From: Schistosoma haematobium
Lineage: Eukaryota; Platyhelminthes; Trematoda; Strigeidida; Schistosomatidae
NCBI RefSeq assembly: GCF_000699445.3
Contig: NC_067195.1
Span: forward strand, 88,836,569 to 88,900,568
Length of the DNA: 64,000 nucleotides
Direction of reading: 5' to 3'
A program made the position numbers and the translations under genes. The notes under the pieces were generated by a model. It was given only the letters and a program-made list of their open reading frames with translations, did not search any database and was not told where the DNA came from. Below, piece by piece: positions 46,391 through 58,410 of the stretch; the stretch's first letter is position 1, and each line of letters starts with the position of its first letter.

Positions 46391-48894
46391 TTACAAAATA
46401 GTCTTGATGGTTAGACTCGTAGCCCTGTTATGGCTATTTAGGTTAGCGTGAGAGGGGTCTGCTACGCGTAACTGGGAGGAGTTGCGACTGTTGTTATACA
46501 TGGGAGCCGTTGTTATGTGATGGGTCGGTACTAAAGGGTGTGAGAAGTTTTCTTCCTGAGAGTAATTACAGTTGCGTTCCTGGGGGATGTAGGTAGGGTG
46601 TGGAGTGAGAAACCTATTATGACCATTCTTATTTATGATTTTAGGCTTCAGGGGGTGATTTGGGTGGCCAGTTCTCTGGTAGTTTTCGTTAGTCTGTGTG
46701 TAAGAAGGCTTGCTACGCTGAAGCCCACCACCCATTTTGCAACTTAGAGGTGTTGAAGGCAAGTTATACGATAGCAGCGGGGAGAACCTGTTCACTGTTC
46801 TTGGGATACCTATAGAGCAGTTGGGTTCAATCTTACGTGTTTCCCTATTCGGTATCATGAGTTTTGTCTTCCCACCGTTTATTTTCAGAGCTCAAATCTT
46901 TCGTTGTCTCTGTGAGATGAACTTAGGTTCATTCAAGTCTACTTGTGGAATATCTTTAGGAGGACAAATTTTCAAGTGTACAGGTTTAGTTGGATGTGTG
47001 TTGTTACACGACTCACATTTTAGTACATTACTGAACGAACAGCTGGGATTAGTCATGTCGTTATGGTTTTTGGTGTCAGTTGGGGTCCTTATCTTATCCA
47101 AAGGTTTCTGATCTGCAGACTCATCTAGATCAACAAAGGGATCAGCCGTATATGGAGTGGTGTCGTGCTTACTGTTCGTGTGTTTTAAACTATTTGCTAT
47201 GTTGCAATCTGTCTCTGGCTGATTAGTAACTGTAACACTCCCATTCAATTCTATCGCTTCGCGTCTTCTTACACGACGTTGACAGGGCGTAAGGTCTGGA
47301 GTGACTTTTATATTCTTGTATGGAATTAGTGAGTTAATATTTTTGCTTAAGTTAATAAACTGCTTAGCATCGTTACAACAGCCAAACATAAACAAAAGGG
47401 GGCAAGTCGATCTGTCTGACTTTTTTCTAAGGCGGGTGAATTTGCAGTTAACGTTCGGCATACCGCATGCTCTAAGGCAAATATCCCTTAACTTAGTTGG
47501 GTGTGTGCGGTCGGGGAGGTTATACACAACTGCATTGTAGGAGGACATCACTCTCTTCGTCACTTCTTCAGCCACAAACTCCAAAATACACTCAGCTTTA
47601 GTGGGTTGCTCAAGATTTCTGTCTGTGTCAAGGCCCCATATATGAGTGAGGGGTGCTAGTTGCTCAAGTTTGCCGTTAATTTCGGATAAAGAGTTTTGTA
47701 GCTGTCGGATGTCATTAATATATCTATCAGTATTTTGGTGTGTATGAGGTGGACCATTGAACTCTTTAGTTTTTGAAATTTTAGATTTAGGCCTTGGTAG
47801 CACATACTGTCTAGTAGACTGTGCTGACTTTTCTATGCACGTAGGTATAGTGTCTTATATGTCAACCAGTCTTACCGTTGGCATACTGCACGTAGAGATA
47901 GAGGGGCTGTGACATGGAGAATCTGGTGACGATAGAAACATTTGTGTACAATACACATATTTTTCAGTAGTTAAAGGTTCGAAATTGTCAAGCACTGAGT
48001 CGTCAGTTGTAGGGGTTACAGATTTGGACCTTTTATTTGGCTTAGAAGTTGGTGAAATTTCTCTTTTACTGGAGTTATTGGACATGAGATGAAAATAAGT
48101 GAGCACAGTGCTCGTTAAATTAAATGTAATATCTGAGTATTAGTTGTTATTAAGTATTAACCTGGTTAATACTAGGATTAGAGACTGTGAGTATATAATG
48201 AATTGCAGATCTATTTACGACTTAAGTCCGCAATAGGTACAATACGAACTGGTAATTGTCCGTCGAATAAAAATAAGTTTTTTCCTTATTTTTCGGGGTA
48301 AGATTTACCCAATGTACAGGATAGGATGATAATCACAGTATAATACACCCTACAAAAGAGCAAGTCGAAGAATCCCTAAACCACGTGAAAAAATGTAACC
48401 ACTTTCAAAGTTCGCGGGCTAATAATTGTTGATTTGTAAATCCGGAACTGAAACCACAGATTCACACACCTCGGTATTGTCTATAGGTAATTTCTTCTTC
48501 TCTGTGCGCTTCTTTTTTCTCTTTGTAACAATATTTACATCCATGTGCTTATCTGCTTCCCTGATGAGGTTCACCTTTGTGGTCTCATTTGATTCTGAAG
48601 CTGAGCTCATGATAACGCTTTAAATTTCCTCGGAAGCGCAATCCCCTTCATCTACCGCTGCCTGTTTATCTGAGGGCAATTTTCTATTTATATTCAGTAG
48701 CTCAATCTCCTCTAGAATCAGCAGAAACTTTATAGAACAACATTCTTCGCACAATCAGGGTGATAATGGCTTGCAGCAGATGTGAGTCCGGTGCACACAC
48801 TATGATACCACTTATTGCAGTTATCACATTGCATCCCATTGTGGTGGTCGGTTTTTAATATAATCCTTAAACTTCGTATACTATTTGTCTTCAT
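46391..48894 (-). pseudogene. CR1-like ORF1 with PHD finger, coiled coil and RRM-like domain
   Basis: Minus strand. 48894-48730 encodes a PHD-type finger, GMQCDNCNKWYHSVCTGL then a H-x-D-C pair, ending at a stop. In a second frame, four open parts follow in line (48610-48419, 48106-47855, 47803-46892, 46858-46391), separated by stops and by gaps. The third part has a short coiled coil (DIRQLQNSLSEINGKLEQL), an RRM-like block (YNAVVYNLPD, then CPLLFMFGCCNDAKQFI), the VTPDLTPCQRRVRR motif and a CESC-x-H-C cluster. The last part is polar and unstructured. The order PHD, coiled coil, RRM equals ORF1 of CR1-a although the residues differ. No endonuclease or RT follows; the copy ends next to the Gypsy fragment at 46374. 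Confidence 0.7.
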
Positions 48895-50026
48895 GACCGT
48901 CACTAGATAACGCTCTCAATATTAATCAGAAGGCGGACACGAAGTACTGACTACATTCATTATGGGACCACACACAGACATCCCAAATTACAGCCACGTT
49001 AAACAAGCATAAAGAAGTTGTGCCGAAAGGCAAGCAGGCAAGCGAGCGAGCGAGTCAACGAATATGAGTACGAGTAAGCGAGTACAATTAAGCGATAGAG
49101 AGCAATGAACATGAATAGCATGAACATATATATATATATATATGAAGGCAGTAAGCAGTGCTCAAGCATATATGTTCATACAAGTGAAACAATAATAAAG
49201 GTACGATTGTGTAGATAAGATACTGTACGAATGACTCAGTTCGTTGATAATTTAACAAAATGACTATCGAATGAAATACGAACAAACTCAATTGCACGTG
49301 AGTTGCTATACCATCATCGACAAGGAAATAGCAAACAGGTCTGCCACAACGATGTTTCAATTGGGCCATAAATTTGTTTTGTGTTTATATATAAATTAAT
49401 GCTTCAGTTTCAGTTTGGAAGGGACAGGAGGCTTAATGGCCTGAGTTATTATTGGCAATGGTGGTCTCTCAGTTGATCCAACTTTCTTCTGAAAAATCAA
49501 CGGATGGAGCCTCAACCACGTGCTGAGGTAATGAACTCCTCTCGTCGATGATTCGATGGGAAGGTCGATGGTCAACTGACAAGTAATTTGTACTGGGCTG
49601 GTGAACTTTCCTGGAGTATCTTCGTAAATTCTCTGATTAGGAGTACAAGAAAAATGAGGGCATATTAGATGCAAATTTATCACTAAGCAATTCGAAAACT
49701 GTAGTCAAGTCGCCTCTATTTCTCCGATATGACCTGGCAACAGTAAGCAAATCCGACTTCAGTAGTTACAAAAAGACCTGAACACTTATGGAAACAGACA
49801 ATACTCAAAGATATACAAAACGATGAGGAATAAATACCAGTGGCTTTCGTTTTTTGTATCTGTACTCATAAAGTATAGAAAATAAACTTCTCTAGAGAAA
49901 AAACAGTACCCTTGGGGATCACTTTGACTGAAATAAATTCAATTGGAGCAAAAACAGTAGTCTTGATGCGTATTTTAACGATCAATGCTATAAAATATAC
50001 TCAGAGGAAAAATACCACTGTTCTTA
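48895..50026. other. Unassigned region upstream of CR1-b
   Basis: Contains GCGA-rich and (TA)n tracts (49035-49055, 49125-49143). A minus-strand open frame of 95 codons at 49683-49396 shows no motif I recognise and lacks clear splice sites or a promoter. It could be a repeat-derived frame. Confidence 0.35.
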
Positions 50027-51348
50027 TTGGATAGCACCTTAAACATGGAAAAGTCAACAGGACCAGATGAATTACACCCCAAAACCTTGAGACATATTGC
50101 ACAATATATCGCGGCCCCACTGACTGTGATATTCAATATGTCACTTGAACAAGGTGTGTTACCTATGGACTGGAAGGACACAATCGTCACTCCTATACAT
50201 AAAACAGAACCAAGACAAGTTCCATTGAACTACAGACATGTAAGCTTCACCAGTGTTGTAGCTAAATCATTGGAAAGAATAGTTAGATGGACCATAATGG
50301 CATTTATGGAAACCAATAACTTGCTAAACATAGAACAACATGGTTGTACGAAGAGCCCATCCTGTACAACGAACCTCCTTATAGCAAGGGAGTTTTGGAT
50401 AAAGGCGCTAGATGACAGAAACTCAGTGTAGGTTATCTACATAGACTTCAGTAAGGCTTTTGACAAGGTGCCAACTAATAGACTGCTATTGAAGTTGGAA
50501 AACCTTGGTATTGCCTGACCTCGTTTAGAATGGATTAAGGAGTTCCTAGGAGGTCGTAGACAGAAAGTAAAAACAAGTTCCAAGTGTTCCATCTGGAGAC
50601 CAGTACTTAGTGGAGTACCTCAAGGTTCTGTCTTCGGTCCTTTGCTTTTATAATGTGTGTTAGTGATCATCCAAGTAAAGTGCATTCTCCAAGGCTACTA
50701 TACGCTGACGATGTAAAGATCCGGCGAGTAATAACTGGAGACTCAGACGCATGTGCTCTTCAGACAGACTTAAATAATATGATCCACTGGTCTAAAGAAT
50801 GGCTGATGCCTATCAACGCGGCAAAGTGTATCTACATGCACTCGGAGGATTCAAAGGTTAATAGGTACAACATAGGGGATATGTCATTACCCGTAGTCCG
50901 GTATCATAAGGATCTAGAGGTGACAGTGAGTCATGATCTTAAGATGGCGGCCCATTGCCGAGAGGTTGCAGCTAAGGGGTTTCGAACCCTCTGGGCTTTA
51001 AAATGGACATTCACTAAGTTAGATTCTACCATGTTCGCCGCAGCATATACATCTTTAGTAAGAACTAAGCTTGAGAACTGCATTCAAGATGCAAGCCCCT
51101 GTTTAAAAGGTGACTCGGATATTCTAGGAAAAGTACAGAAGGCAGCTACCAGTGCAATTCCAGGACTGCGGGGTTTACCATACAAAGAGCGGCTTGAAAA
51201 GCTGGACCTCTTTACTCTGTCCTATGGCAGACTGAGGGGAGATCTGATTTTGATGTACGGAATACTGAGAAATGATTTTGAACCTAACTTATTCTCTCTT
51301 TTTCTTCCCACTAGATCGGGACATCTCATAGGACATAGCAAGTAGAAA
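50027..51348 (+). pseudogene. CR1-b reverse transcriptase
   Basis: Three consecutive frames: 50027-50431 with KSTGPDELHPKTLRH, LPMDWKDTIVTPIHK and QHGCTKSPSCTTNLL; then VIYIDFSKAFDKVPTNRLLL (motif A, about 50433-50490) and SGVPQGSVFGPLLL (motif B, about 50610-50650); then 50653-51345 with RLLYADDVKI, the YADD catalytic box at 50701-50712, WSKEWLMPINAAKC and GLRGLPYKERLEKLDLFTL. The RT domain is thus complete in order but broken by stops at 50431, about 50518 and 50652. The 3' end of the ORF is interrupted by the CR1-a copy inserted in reverse. Confidence 0.85.
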
Positions 51349-52206
51349 AACAAGACTGCAGCCTTCAGTAATAAGGATAGTGGGTTAGTGAACCTGTGTT
51401 AATCCTGATAGATTGCTTACCAGTGGAGGTCCAGCTTCTCCTTGAAAATATTCACCGATGGGGCTGATACCATTTGTTCAAGTAAGGCGTTCCAGTCACT
51501 GACTATTGTATGAGAAAAACGGCACCCCACTCTAAGTTTATTAGATCGTGGTTTATGAACCTTCTTGCTATGACCTCGGAGATTATTAGTGCTGGAGGGA
51601 GCAAAAAGATAAGACATATTAACACCCAAATCATAATTAAAGATACGAAATGCCGGTATAAGGTCACCTCGTGTCCTACGATACGACAAGGGGAAAAGAT
51701 GTGGGCGTTTTAAACGCTCATCGTAAGGGAGTCTAGAAAGACCCTTCACTGATTTCGTTCCCACACGCTGGACACGCTCAAGGGAGTTAGTATCCTTTAC
51801 CAGACATGGGCTAGCTGCTTGGATACAGTACTCTAAATGTGGTCTAACATATATGGGATATAAAATCCGACAGACAGACCGTTATCTAGGGCTGCTATCC
51901 AATCCTCCCTCCTCGCAATAAGTAAGTTAGTCAAGCATGAACGCTTATTACGAAATCCATGTTGCCCAGGAGCTAACGGATTGCTTGAATCTATGTGGCT
52001 TAGCAACCTGACCCGAATTATATTTTCAAGTAACTTAACGACTATGCTGGTTAGACTGACAGTCCGGTAGTTAGATACTATCTGTCTCTGACCGTCCTTA
52101 AACATAGGACTGACTATAGCGTCCTTCCAATCTCTAGGGAGTTGAGCGAGTGAAAGGGACATGTTGAAGAGTGTCGCGAGCGGTTTTGAAATAATGTCCG
52201 CAAGGA
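51349..52206 (-). mobile_element. CR1-a deletion derivative inserted in CR1-b
   Basis: Minus-strand copy nearly identical to 39447-40288. It begins in the RT fingers (CTTGCGGACATTATTTC), keeps LPRDWKDAIVSPMFKDG and QHGFRNKRSC, and has the same internal join after DNGLSVGFYIPYMLDH, then KSVKGLSRLPYDERLKRPH to the 3' end TACTGAAGGCTG. It is 5' truncated, as usual for these elements. No certain target duplication was found. Confidence 0.85.
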
Positions 52207-52389
52207 ATAACATGGGCCGTAGGCCTTCTGTCCTTACTACGCAAATCTGAATATGTATATGTTTAGGACTAAGGATAGTATCTTACTATGATTTGCCATA
52301 TTTTTCGTCTTCCCTGTTCATCGGTACTATACCTAGGTTCCTGCCTGGAGGTATTGGTGATCCACTGATTCTAGATTCGTAAGCCCGTT

Positions 52390-52560
52390 AAGCGAAAGCT
52401 TCTTCTGTTCCGTCCAAAACCATTTGAACCATTTGATTTATCTAAAACGAGGCTGGACCTTTACAGTGTTACAAACTACAAGGGTTAATATATGTTGATC
52501 GAGCTCCTGTCCTTATTACTGTGGACTGATCCTTATTCCTTCAAACTACTACTAAATTAA
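52390..52560 (+). repeat. 3' end of CR1-b beyond the insertion
   Basis: The short frame KTRLDLYSVTNYKG ending in TAA (near 52447-52487) and the 3' sequence TCCTTATTACTGTGGACTGATC match the final ORF codons and 3' end expected for a CR1 element (compare FKEKLDLHW and CCTTATTACTGAAGG in CR1-a). The piece between 52207 and 52389 is decayed or unrelated. Confidence 0.6.
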
Positions 52561-54174
52561 CTCAAGGTTGTTAATTGAACAGCGATTTGAAGTTGAGTCA
52601 GGTGTGTGGATTCTTCTGGTGGTTTACGCGTACAGATTATTTTAATAGTTTCTTTTCTTGATTTATACACTTTCAAATATGAAAGTAAGAATGGGTCTTT
52701 TGATACGTTAGTTTTATGCCAAAAATGTAACTGGAGAAGTCATGTACGAAATTTTCTCTATGTTAGCTAACATAGTAAAGACAAAAAAATAACTTGTTCG
52801 GTTTCTGTAAAGTAGTATTGTAGTTCTTGCAAAAGTTGTTCGTTTGGATGCAATACGAGGGGGGATAACCACTCGTCTTCCTCATCTACCTGATCAGTAT
52901 CACATATGCACCTTTTTTTCCTCGATCTCAACCATATTCGTTTTCTTAGTGGTTAAAATTATCGGACGTCTTGAAATTTCATGCAACTTTTTGTATACTT
53001 ATATAAGGTGCGGCAACCTGAACTTGAGTCGCACCATATGAGTTCGTATTCCAATGTTTCTTCCTGACTTTGCATATCCTTTATGGTCATCTAGTGTCCA
53101 TATTTGTGATACCTTTTTTCAGACAACCAGGCTATCTGGCCAGACATTCATCATTCCGAGGAATTGCAATGTTTTCTGAAAGAAATTAAATAGTCTAGTA
53201 AATCTCGTACTTGTAGTTCAGGGATAAAGTTGAAATCAAGTAATTTCACTAATGATGCATATGTCGGATCAGGTGGATGATGTAATACTTCCTGGGTATT
53301 AACACTAAAGGGTAGCGGGTGACTAGCACTTTACACATATATAGTGATTGGTTTTAGATTATATCACTAATCGGTCTTATCTCAGCCTCTTGTTCACTTG
53401 CAGCATTACTATGACACTTTTATATTTGTAAGTTGTAAATCCAAAATATCTTTAGAAAAGGGGCACATTAAAACAGACCAAAAAGGGTTGAATTACTGTT
53501 TTACGTATTCAAAGTAAGGAACCCGTCTCAGTTTATCTAGTCAGCAGCAGAAAAATAAACAAGTGGTCTGTTCACAGTAAAGCCTACGAAATACTTCCAA
53601 CAATACTGACAGATTTTCTAGTTATGTGATACACATATCTACCCTTAGGTTTTGAACAAAATGCGGGGACTTATGCAACAATATGGTGAACGGTTCTAGT
53701 GGAGACACATTATCAGTGTTCGAAGTTAAGAGTAAGTCAAACATTAGAATCATTTTTAAGAAATGCAATTCAAAATACTTTCCATATTCACAAGATTTTG
53801 TTTCCTGTTTGTTGACATAGTTACAGTATCTGATGTGTTAGGAAGAATTCTTGAAGCATACACACATATATTTATGTAATGTCGACTGTCTACGTAGATC
53901 GTGGGATGGCCTGGTGTACAGTGGTTGGTAAGTTTTTGATACATTTTTGAGTGATTTATGAGTGATCTTTCTACATATCAGCCATAGAATTAGTGTAAAA
54001 CGTATTCTACAAATGAATTATGAGTTTTGTTGGGATTTGACATTCAGTGATTAAAATACTCGAATTTTAATTGTCGAGTTGCGAGATCGAACCTTAATTC
54101 ACCTACTTCGAGTAGGACAACTGGGTAGTATAACCAGGATTCATGTGTTTCAAGTACATGTACATAAATCCATA

Positions 54175-54231
<57 letters not shown>

Positions 54232-56261
54232 CATGTGTCAAAGTTTAAACGGCACATATCACGACATACCTAATTCACTTTCTTTAGTTTAGATAAACTA
54301 TGATGTACGGGCTTACCAATTTGTCTATTAATATATTAAGAAACATAACCGATTTCGTCAAGGATGTTTTGTGCTTAAGAAGGAAATCAAAGACCATCTT
54401 CCAAATAAAGGGTGTTTATTAAGACTCGTATTAAATTAAACAGATAGTGTTTATTGGTGTCTACCTGGTATATCTACTGTCACTATTTTTGTTAAGAATG
54501 ACCATTTATATAATGATGAAGCGTTTTTACTTTGACCGTTGTTACACAGACGGTCGAAACATGTTTTTTATGTCTTCCGTGAAATTTCTTGATACATTAC
54601 TTTTATCGAATTAGGAATAAGTCGGGATAACATATGAGGATCAGAATAATGCCCTGTACTAGTCTTTAATATTTATGATCGCTCGTTTTCATATTTTTCC
54701 TTATTCTCAAAACGTTAAAAATGAGTGGCTATGGGTTTGAAATGTCATAGGTGAGCGTGGATGAAAACAGTCAAAGCTACTCACTTTTTCACCTTTTAGC
54801 TGAAGGCTATTTATTTACCACTACTTGATCTCAATTTATTTTTTTGCTTTACATCATTTCGTGCCTGCTATACAGCATATTTGTATTTGAAAAAAATAGT
54901 AAGTTTCCTTAGTCAGTTTCACTTTTCAATTACGTCTACAATTGACGTAGTATCCCAGTGATGCACATCAACTAATGTTTTGTTTTGAAAAGAATCGGTG
55001 AATTTAAAGACCCATCTTTTAGAAATCGACATTAAATGAACAATTCAGTTTTCATTATCAAATTGTTTTTAAGAAGGGATATTTTATTCTCTGAGAAACC
55101 GAATACTTTAACCTTTTATTTCAAATAAAATCTATTCACTAGATATTGTAAGAGGCAAATTAAAATAATCGGTTGGTAGTCGTAAGAGTTACATATGTTT
55201 GGTGGCCCATTGATGATAATAGTCAAACCTCTGTTCCTCTTGAATCTGTGTAAAGGAAAATTCATTTCTGTGTTCAACTTTAATAGTTACAGTAAATAAA
55301 GTTTTGGATGGTGGATTGTGAAGAGAATATTCTACACAACTACTTTACCAATCACTTTTACTAATCATTCAATGTTGATTGCATCGTTCAGGGTCGAACT
55401 ATTATTTCTAATGGCAACTTTTTCTTGCGTCCATAATTTCCCTAGCTCCTTTAGAGTTAGCTGTAGATCACATGATAGCTGTATTTTTCAGTATTTAATT
55501 GGTAGCAGTCACAGTTCCAGACAATCCATTCAGTACAATTCAGATAAATTGTTATTTATGCCTTGGTGTAACATATTTAATTAGTACATCAAGAGTGAAA
55601 TGACAGATTAGTAAAAGAAATATATTTTTTTCTATTTATTAGTAAGTATTTTGGCTTTACATGATAGCCAAAAGGCTTACGCACGCACCATTCAGTTTGT
55701 TACATGCTGATGAAATGAAGTGTGATAGGTTCCTCATAGTTTTTAATTATGAATAAATTGAATGTTTTATTCACAGTAATTCAGAAAAATCTACTGAAAT
55801 GTTCGGCAGATGTCAAAAGATAAATAAACATGAAGTCAATCTCACACAATCATCCTCGAATACGATAAGAAATCGAAGATGATAACTGATTTCCCAAATC
55901 CAACGGTTTTCAGAAAGGAAAATGTTATCAACCCTATCTTTGCATTGTTCTGTAATTCATTCGTCAAAGTGATTTCCTCCTAACCAGTGGGCACCAAGTT
56001 CAAACTACTCCTGAGGTTTGTGTTGCGGTACGGTACCACTTTACTTCATACAGATAATGGGACTCAAAATCAAGTGCATAAACCTGTACTTAGTAAATAG
56101 TTTGTATAAATCAGTATATTTAACTACTAAACCCTTTAAGCAGCATTATCAAGTGTAAACACGACGACTCAACCAAAAATTTTTTATGTTTTGGACAAAG
56201 TCATATTCTAGTTCAAGAAATTTTTATTTCTCAATTGTTTTGTTTTGTTTATTAATAACAG
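52561..56261. other. Gene-free region upstream of transporter exons
   Basis: AT-rich with no recognised element except the TA repeat at 54175-54229. The first exons of the transporter gene, which should encode a DGGWG motif, are not visible here. Either they lie further upstream or I missed a very short exon. Confidence 0.4.
54175..54229. repeat. (TA)n microsatellite
   Basis: About 27 perfect TA repeats. Self-complementary and probably length-variable. Confidence 0.95.
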
Positions 56262-56405
56262 GTGGCTTTGTTGCCAACGTTCTGTTAGGTGGTTTAGGCA
56301 AATCTTATAGTTTGGTTATGGAAGCGTTTCAAGAAGTATTTGAATGTGGTTCAGCCTACTTGTTTTTAGCTGGTGGTTTAATCTATACACTTATGTATTG
56401 TCTGT
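56262..56405 (+). CDS. Monocarboxylate-transporter-like (SLC16), exon with TM1-TM2
   Basis: 144 bp after a TTAATAACAG acceptor, ending at a T|GTAAGT donor. The product would be a plasma-membrane major-facilitator carrier of the SLC16 family, which moves lactate, pyruvate or related monocarboxylates with protons, although some members carry other substrates. The exon gives GGFVANVLLGGLGKSY (end of TM1, extracellular start), then FQEVFECGSAYLFLAGGLIY (TM2). The first codon is split (two bases here), so an upstream phase-1 exon must exist. Phase matches the exon at 59315. The substrate cannot be judged from this fragment. Confidence 0.8.
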
Positions 56406-56564
56406 GTAAGTTTCTATGCATTTGAGATATTATGTTTATATTTTCGAAATCAATTAAATGTTTCTATAAATAATATTTAAATACTATCAAATTACATTTG
56501 GCGGGATTCTAAGAAATTTATTTTGGGAACTTTAAATGAAGTTATTGAGCAATGGTGACAATGG

Positions 56565-56880
56565 TATATATAAGGTTAGCGACTTCGAACTGCATGACTC
56601 AAAATCATTTGCAGTAGCACAGTTACATCCATCCTTTGTCTCCCCCAGAATCCTGAGATCCTAAATCCCTCTTGACTTTTTTGTTTTTGTTTCTCTAATT
56701 TGTATTTACTTTTCGGGTTGTGTGTTCGGTGCCTAATCTTTCCCATTACCACTGATACTGTTTCTACCTCTACTATTCTGAGATTTGACCTAAAAACTTC
56801 ATCTCTCTGTGTTAACGGGGTAAGGCAACTCGAACCGATGTATATACATATGGGTCTTACGTTGTAACTGACTGACTTTG
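56565..56880 (+). repeat. RTE-2 3' UTR in transporter intron
   Basis: Near-identical in layout to 9050-9295: CGAACTGCATGACTCAAAAT, GGTGCCTAATCTTTCCCATT and a CGTTGTAACTGACTGAC tail at 56863-56877. No coding part remains. Confidence 0.75.
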
Positions 56881-57486
56881 TGTAGGTCTTCTTACATTAG
56901 AGTTCGTGTAATAAGTTGGAGCTGAATATTATTTAATTACCAAGCTATGTCTTTCGAAATACATATTTAAACGCTCCCCTGCCTAGCTTTCTAAAGGACC
57001 ACAGAAGTCAGTTTAAAGCTCAACCTTGAGGTATTGCTCATTCTACTTACCGAATAATACAATATATAATATCTCTAGAATTTTAGCGTAGTTTAGTTAT
57101 GTTTTCACACCTAACAATTTTAAGATGGTGCTCTAGATTCGGTCACCCAGTTTTACTATAACCAGTGAAGTACATGAATATATTGAATTAGAAAGTTACA
57201 TCATCTCTAGTACCTTGCCTTTAAAATTGTTTCATCGTTATCAAGTTTAATTAATGTTTACCAACTTACTCAACTCAGTATAGTCTGTTAGTTATGTAAT
57301 CCCCTTCTAAGCGGGTATAAAACTCATCAGTGTGATTAATTAAAAAAAAATTAATCTAGGTGTTGTCAGTTCTCTTAAACAATATCAAGATGTACTAGTT
57401 TCTCCAACTTATATTTTTAACATTTGGTGGAACCACTAGTTTGTCGAATTTTTAGCTAATAAAGGCTTCGATATGCATAACAAGGT
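56881..57486. other. Transporter intron, nothing recognised
   Basis: AT-rich intron sequence without element motifs. Confidence 0.4.
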
Positions 57487-57570
57487 GACCAATGGTCAGT
57501 CAGTCAGTAACAACGTAGAACTTCGTACGTACGTACATCAGTACGAGTTGCCACACCACATTAGCACAGA
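57487..57570 (-). repeat. RTE 3' tail, minus strand
   Basis: GTCAGTCAGTCAGTAACAAC followed by GTAGAACTTCGTACGTACGTAC, the same tail as at 30876-30915, then a piece of 3' UTR (CGAGTTGCCACACCACATTAG). Confidence 0.65.
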
Positions 57571-57702
57571 GGGTTGTAAAAATATACCAGCAATGTGTGT
57601 GAGAGATTTCACATGTTCAATTACTGTTTCATTAGGTATTTAATGTTGGGTTAAGTATTCAAGTGCCTGCATAATTCAAAAACCAAGTCTTTTAAGTAAC
57701 CT

Positions 57703-58410
57703 ATATCAATATGGGATGAAGTCATAGAATGACTATCAAGCAATAAAAAAATAGAATAGAATGATTTGTTTCCTAAAAAAATATTGTTTCTCGAGATTGA
57801 GTTAAGTAATTTATTAGTTTTAGTCAGATTTATAGCTTTCTTCCAATCTACTCCTACACCATAAAACATCGCACGTCGGGGCAGTCTGTGGTTGGACATA
57901 CGTAACACATGTCCCGGCCATCTCAACTGATGAAGTTTTACTAATTCATCAATGGATTTGTCATCCTTACCTAGTACCCGTTTCCTAACAACTGCACTAC
58001 TTATTCGGTGGTCCCAGAATATACGAGCAATGCTTGAAAGACACCTATAATCGAATATTAGTAACCTACGAATATTTTCTACTCTTACCGGCCATGTTTC
58101 ACTGCCTTTAGGCACCGGTTCTTGAACCAACTATTTCCGCATACTTCATACAGCTTTGAACCGCATTCAACCATCTCGAATCCTGTATTGACGAAATTTT
58201 TCTGCGAATTAAAAGAACATTGTAATGAGACGACATTTGAAAAGTATAAACAAATTTATAAACAGCGTAGGAATACTATAACAGAGCCTGTTGTAGTTAT
58301 GGTGATGATTATATAGATCTGAATTGCTTCTAGATAGCTGCGTGTTCATAACTATTTGGTAATTTCACTCACTTTACTTTGTACAGCTGACTGGCTTAAT
58401 TAAAATTGGA
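57703..58410 (+). repeat. Dispersed repeat, partner of 28462-28974, carrying an RTE fragment
   Basis: Matches the inverse of 28462-28974 on both sides of 57836-58110. At that point the partner has 92 different bases, whereas this copy has 275 bases of RTE-2 coding sequence. The two flanks together cover about 430 bp. Confidence 0.65.
57836..58110 (-). pseudogene. Internal RTE-2 coding fragment
   Basis: The minus strand is open through SETWPVRVENIRRLLIFDYR, SSIARIFWDHR, LHQLRWPGHVLRMSNHRLPR and GVGVDWKKA. It has neither the 3' UTR nor the tail, so it is an internal piece of the element. That is unusual, because RTE insertions normally keep the 3' end. Confidence 0.75.

Noticed and set aside
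49396..49683. Minus-strand frame of 95 codons
   Set aside because: No motif, no convincing splice sites and no related frame elsewhere in the window; not enough support for a gene.
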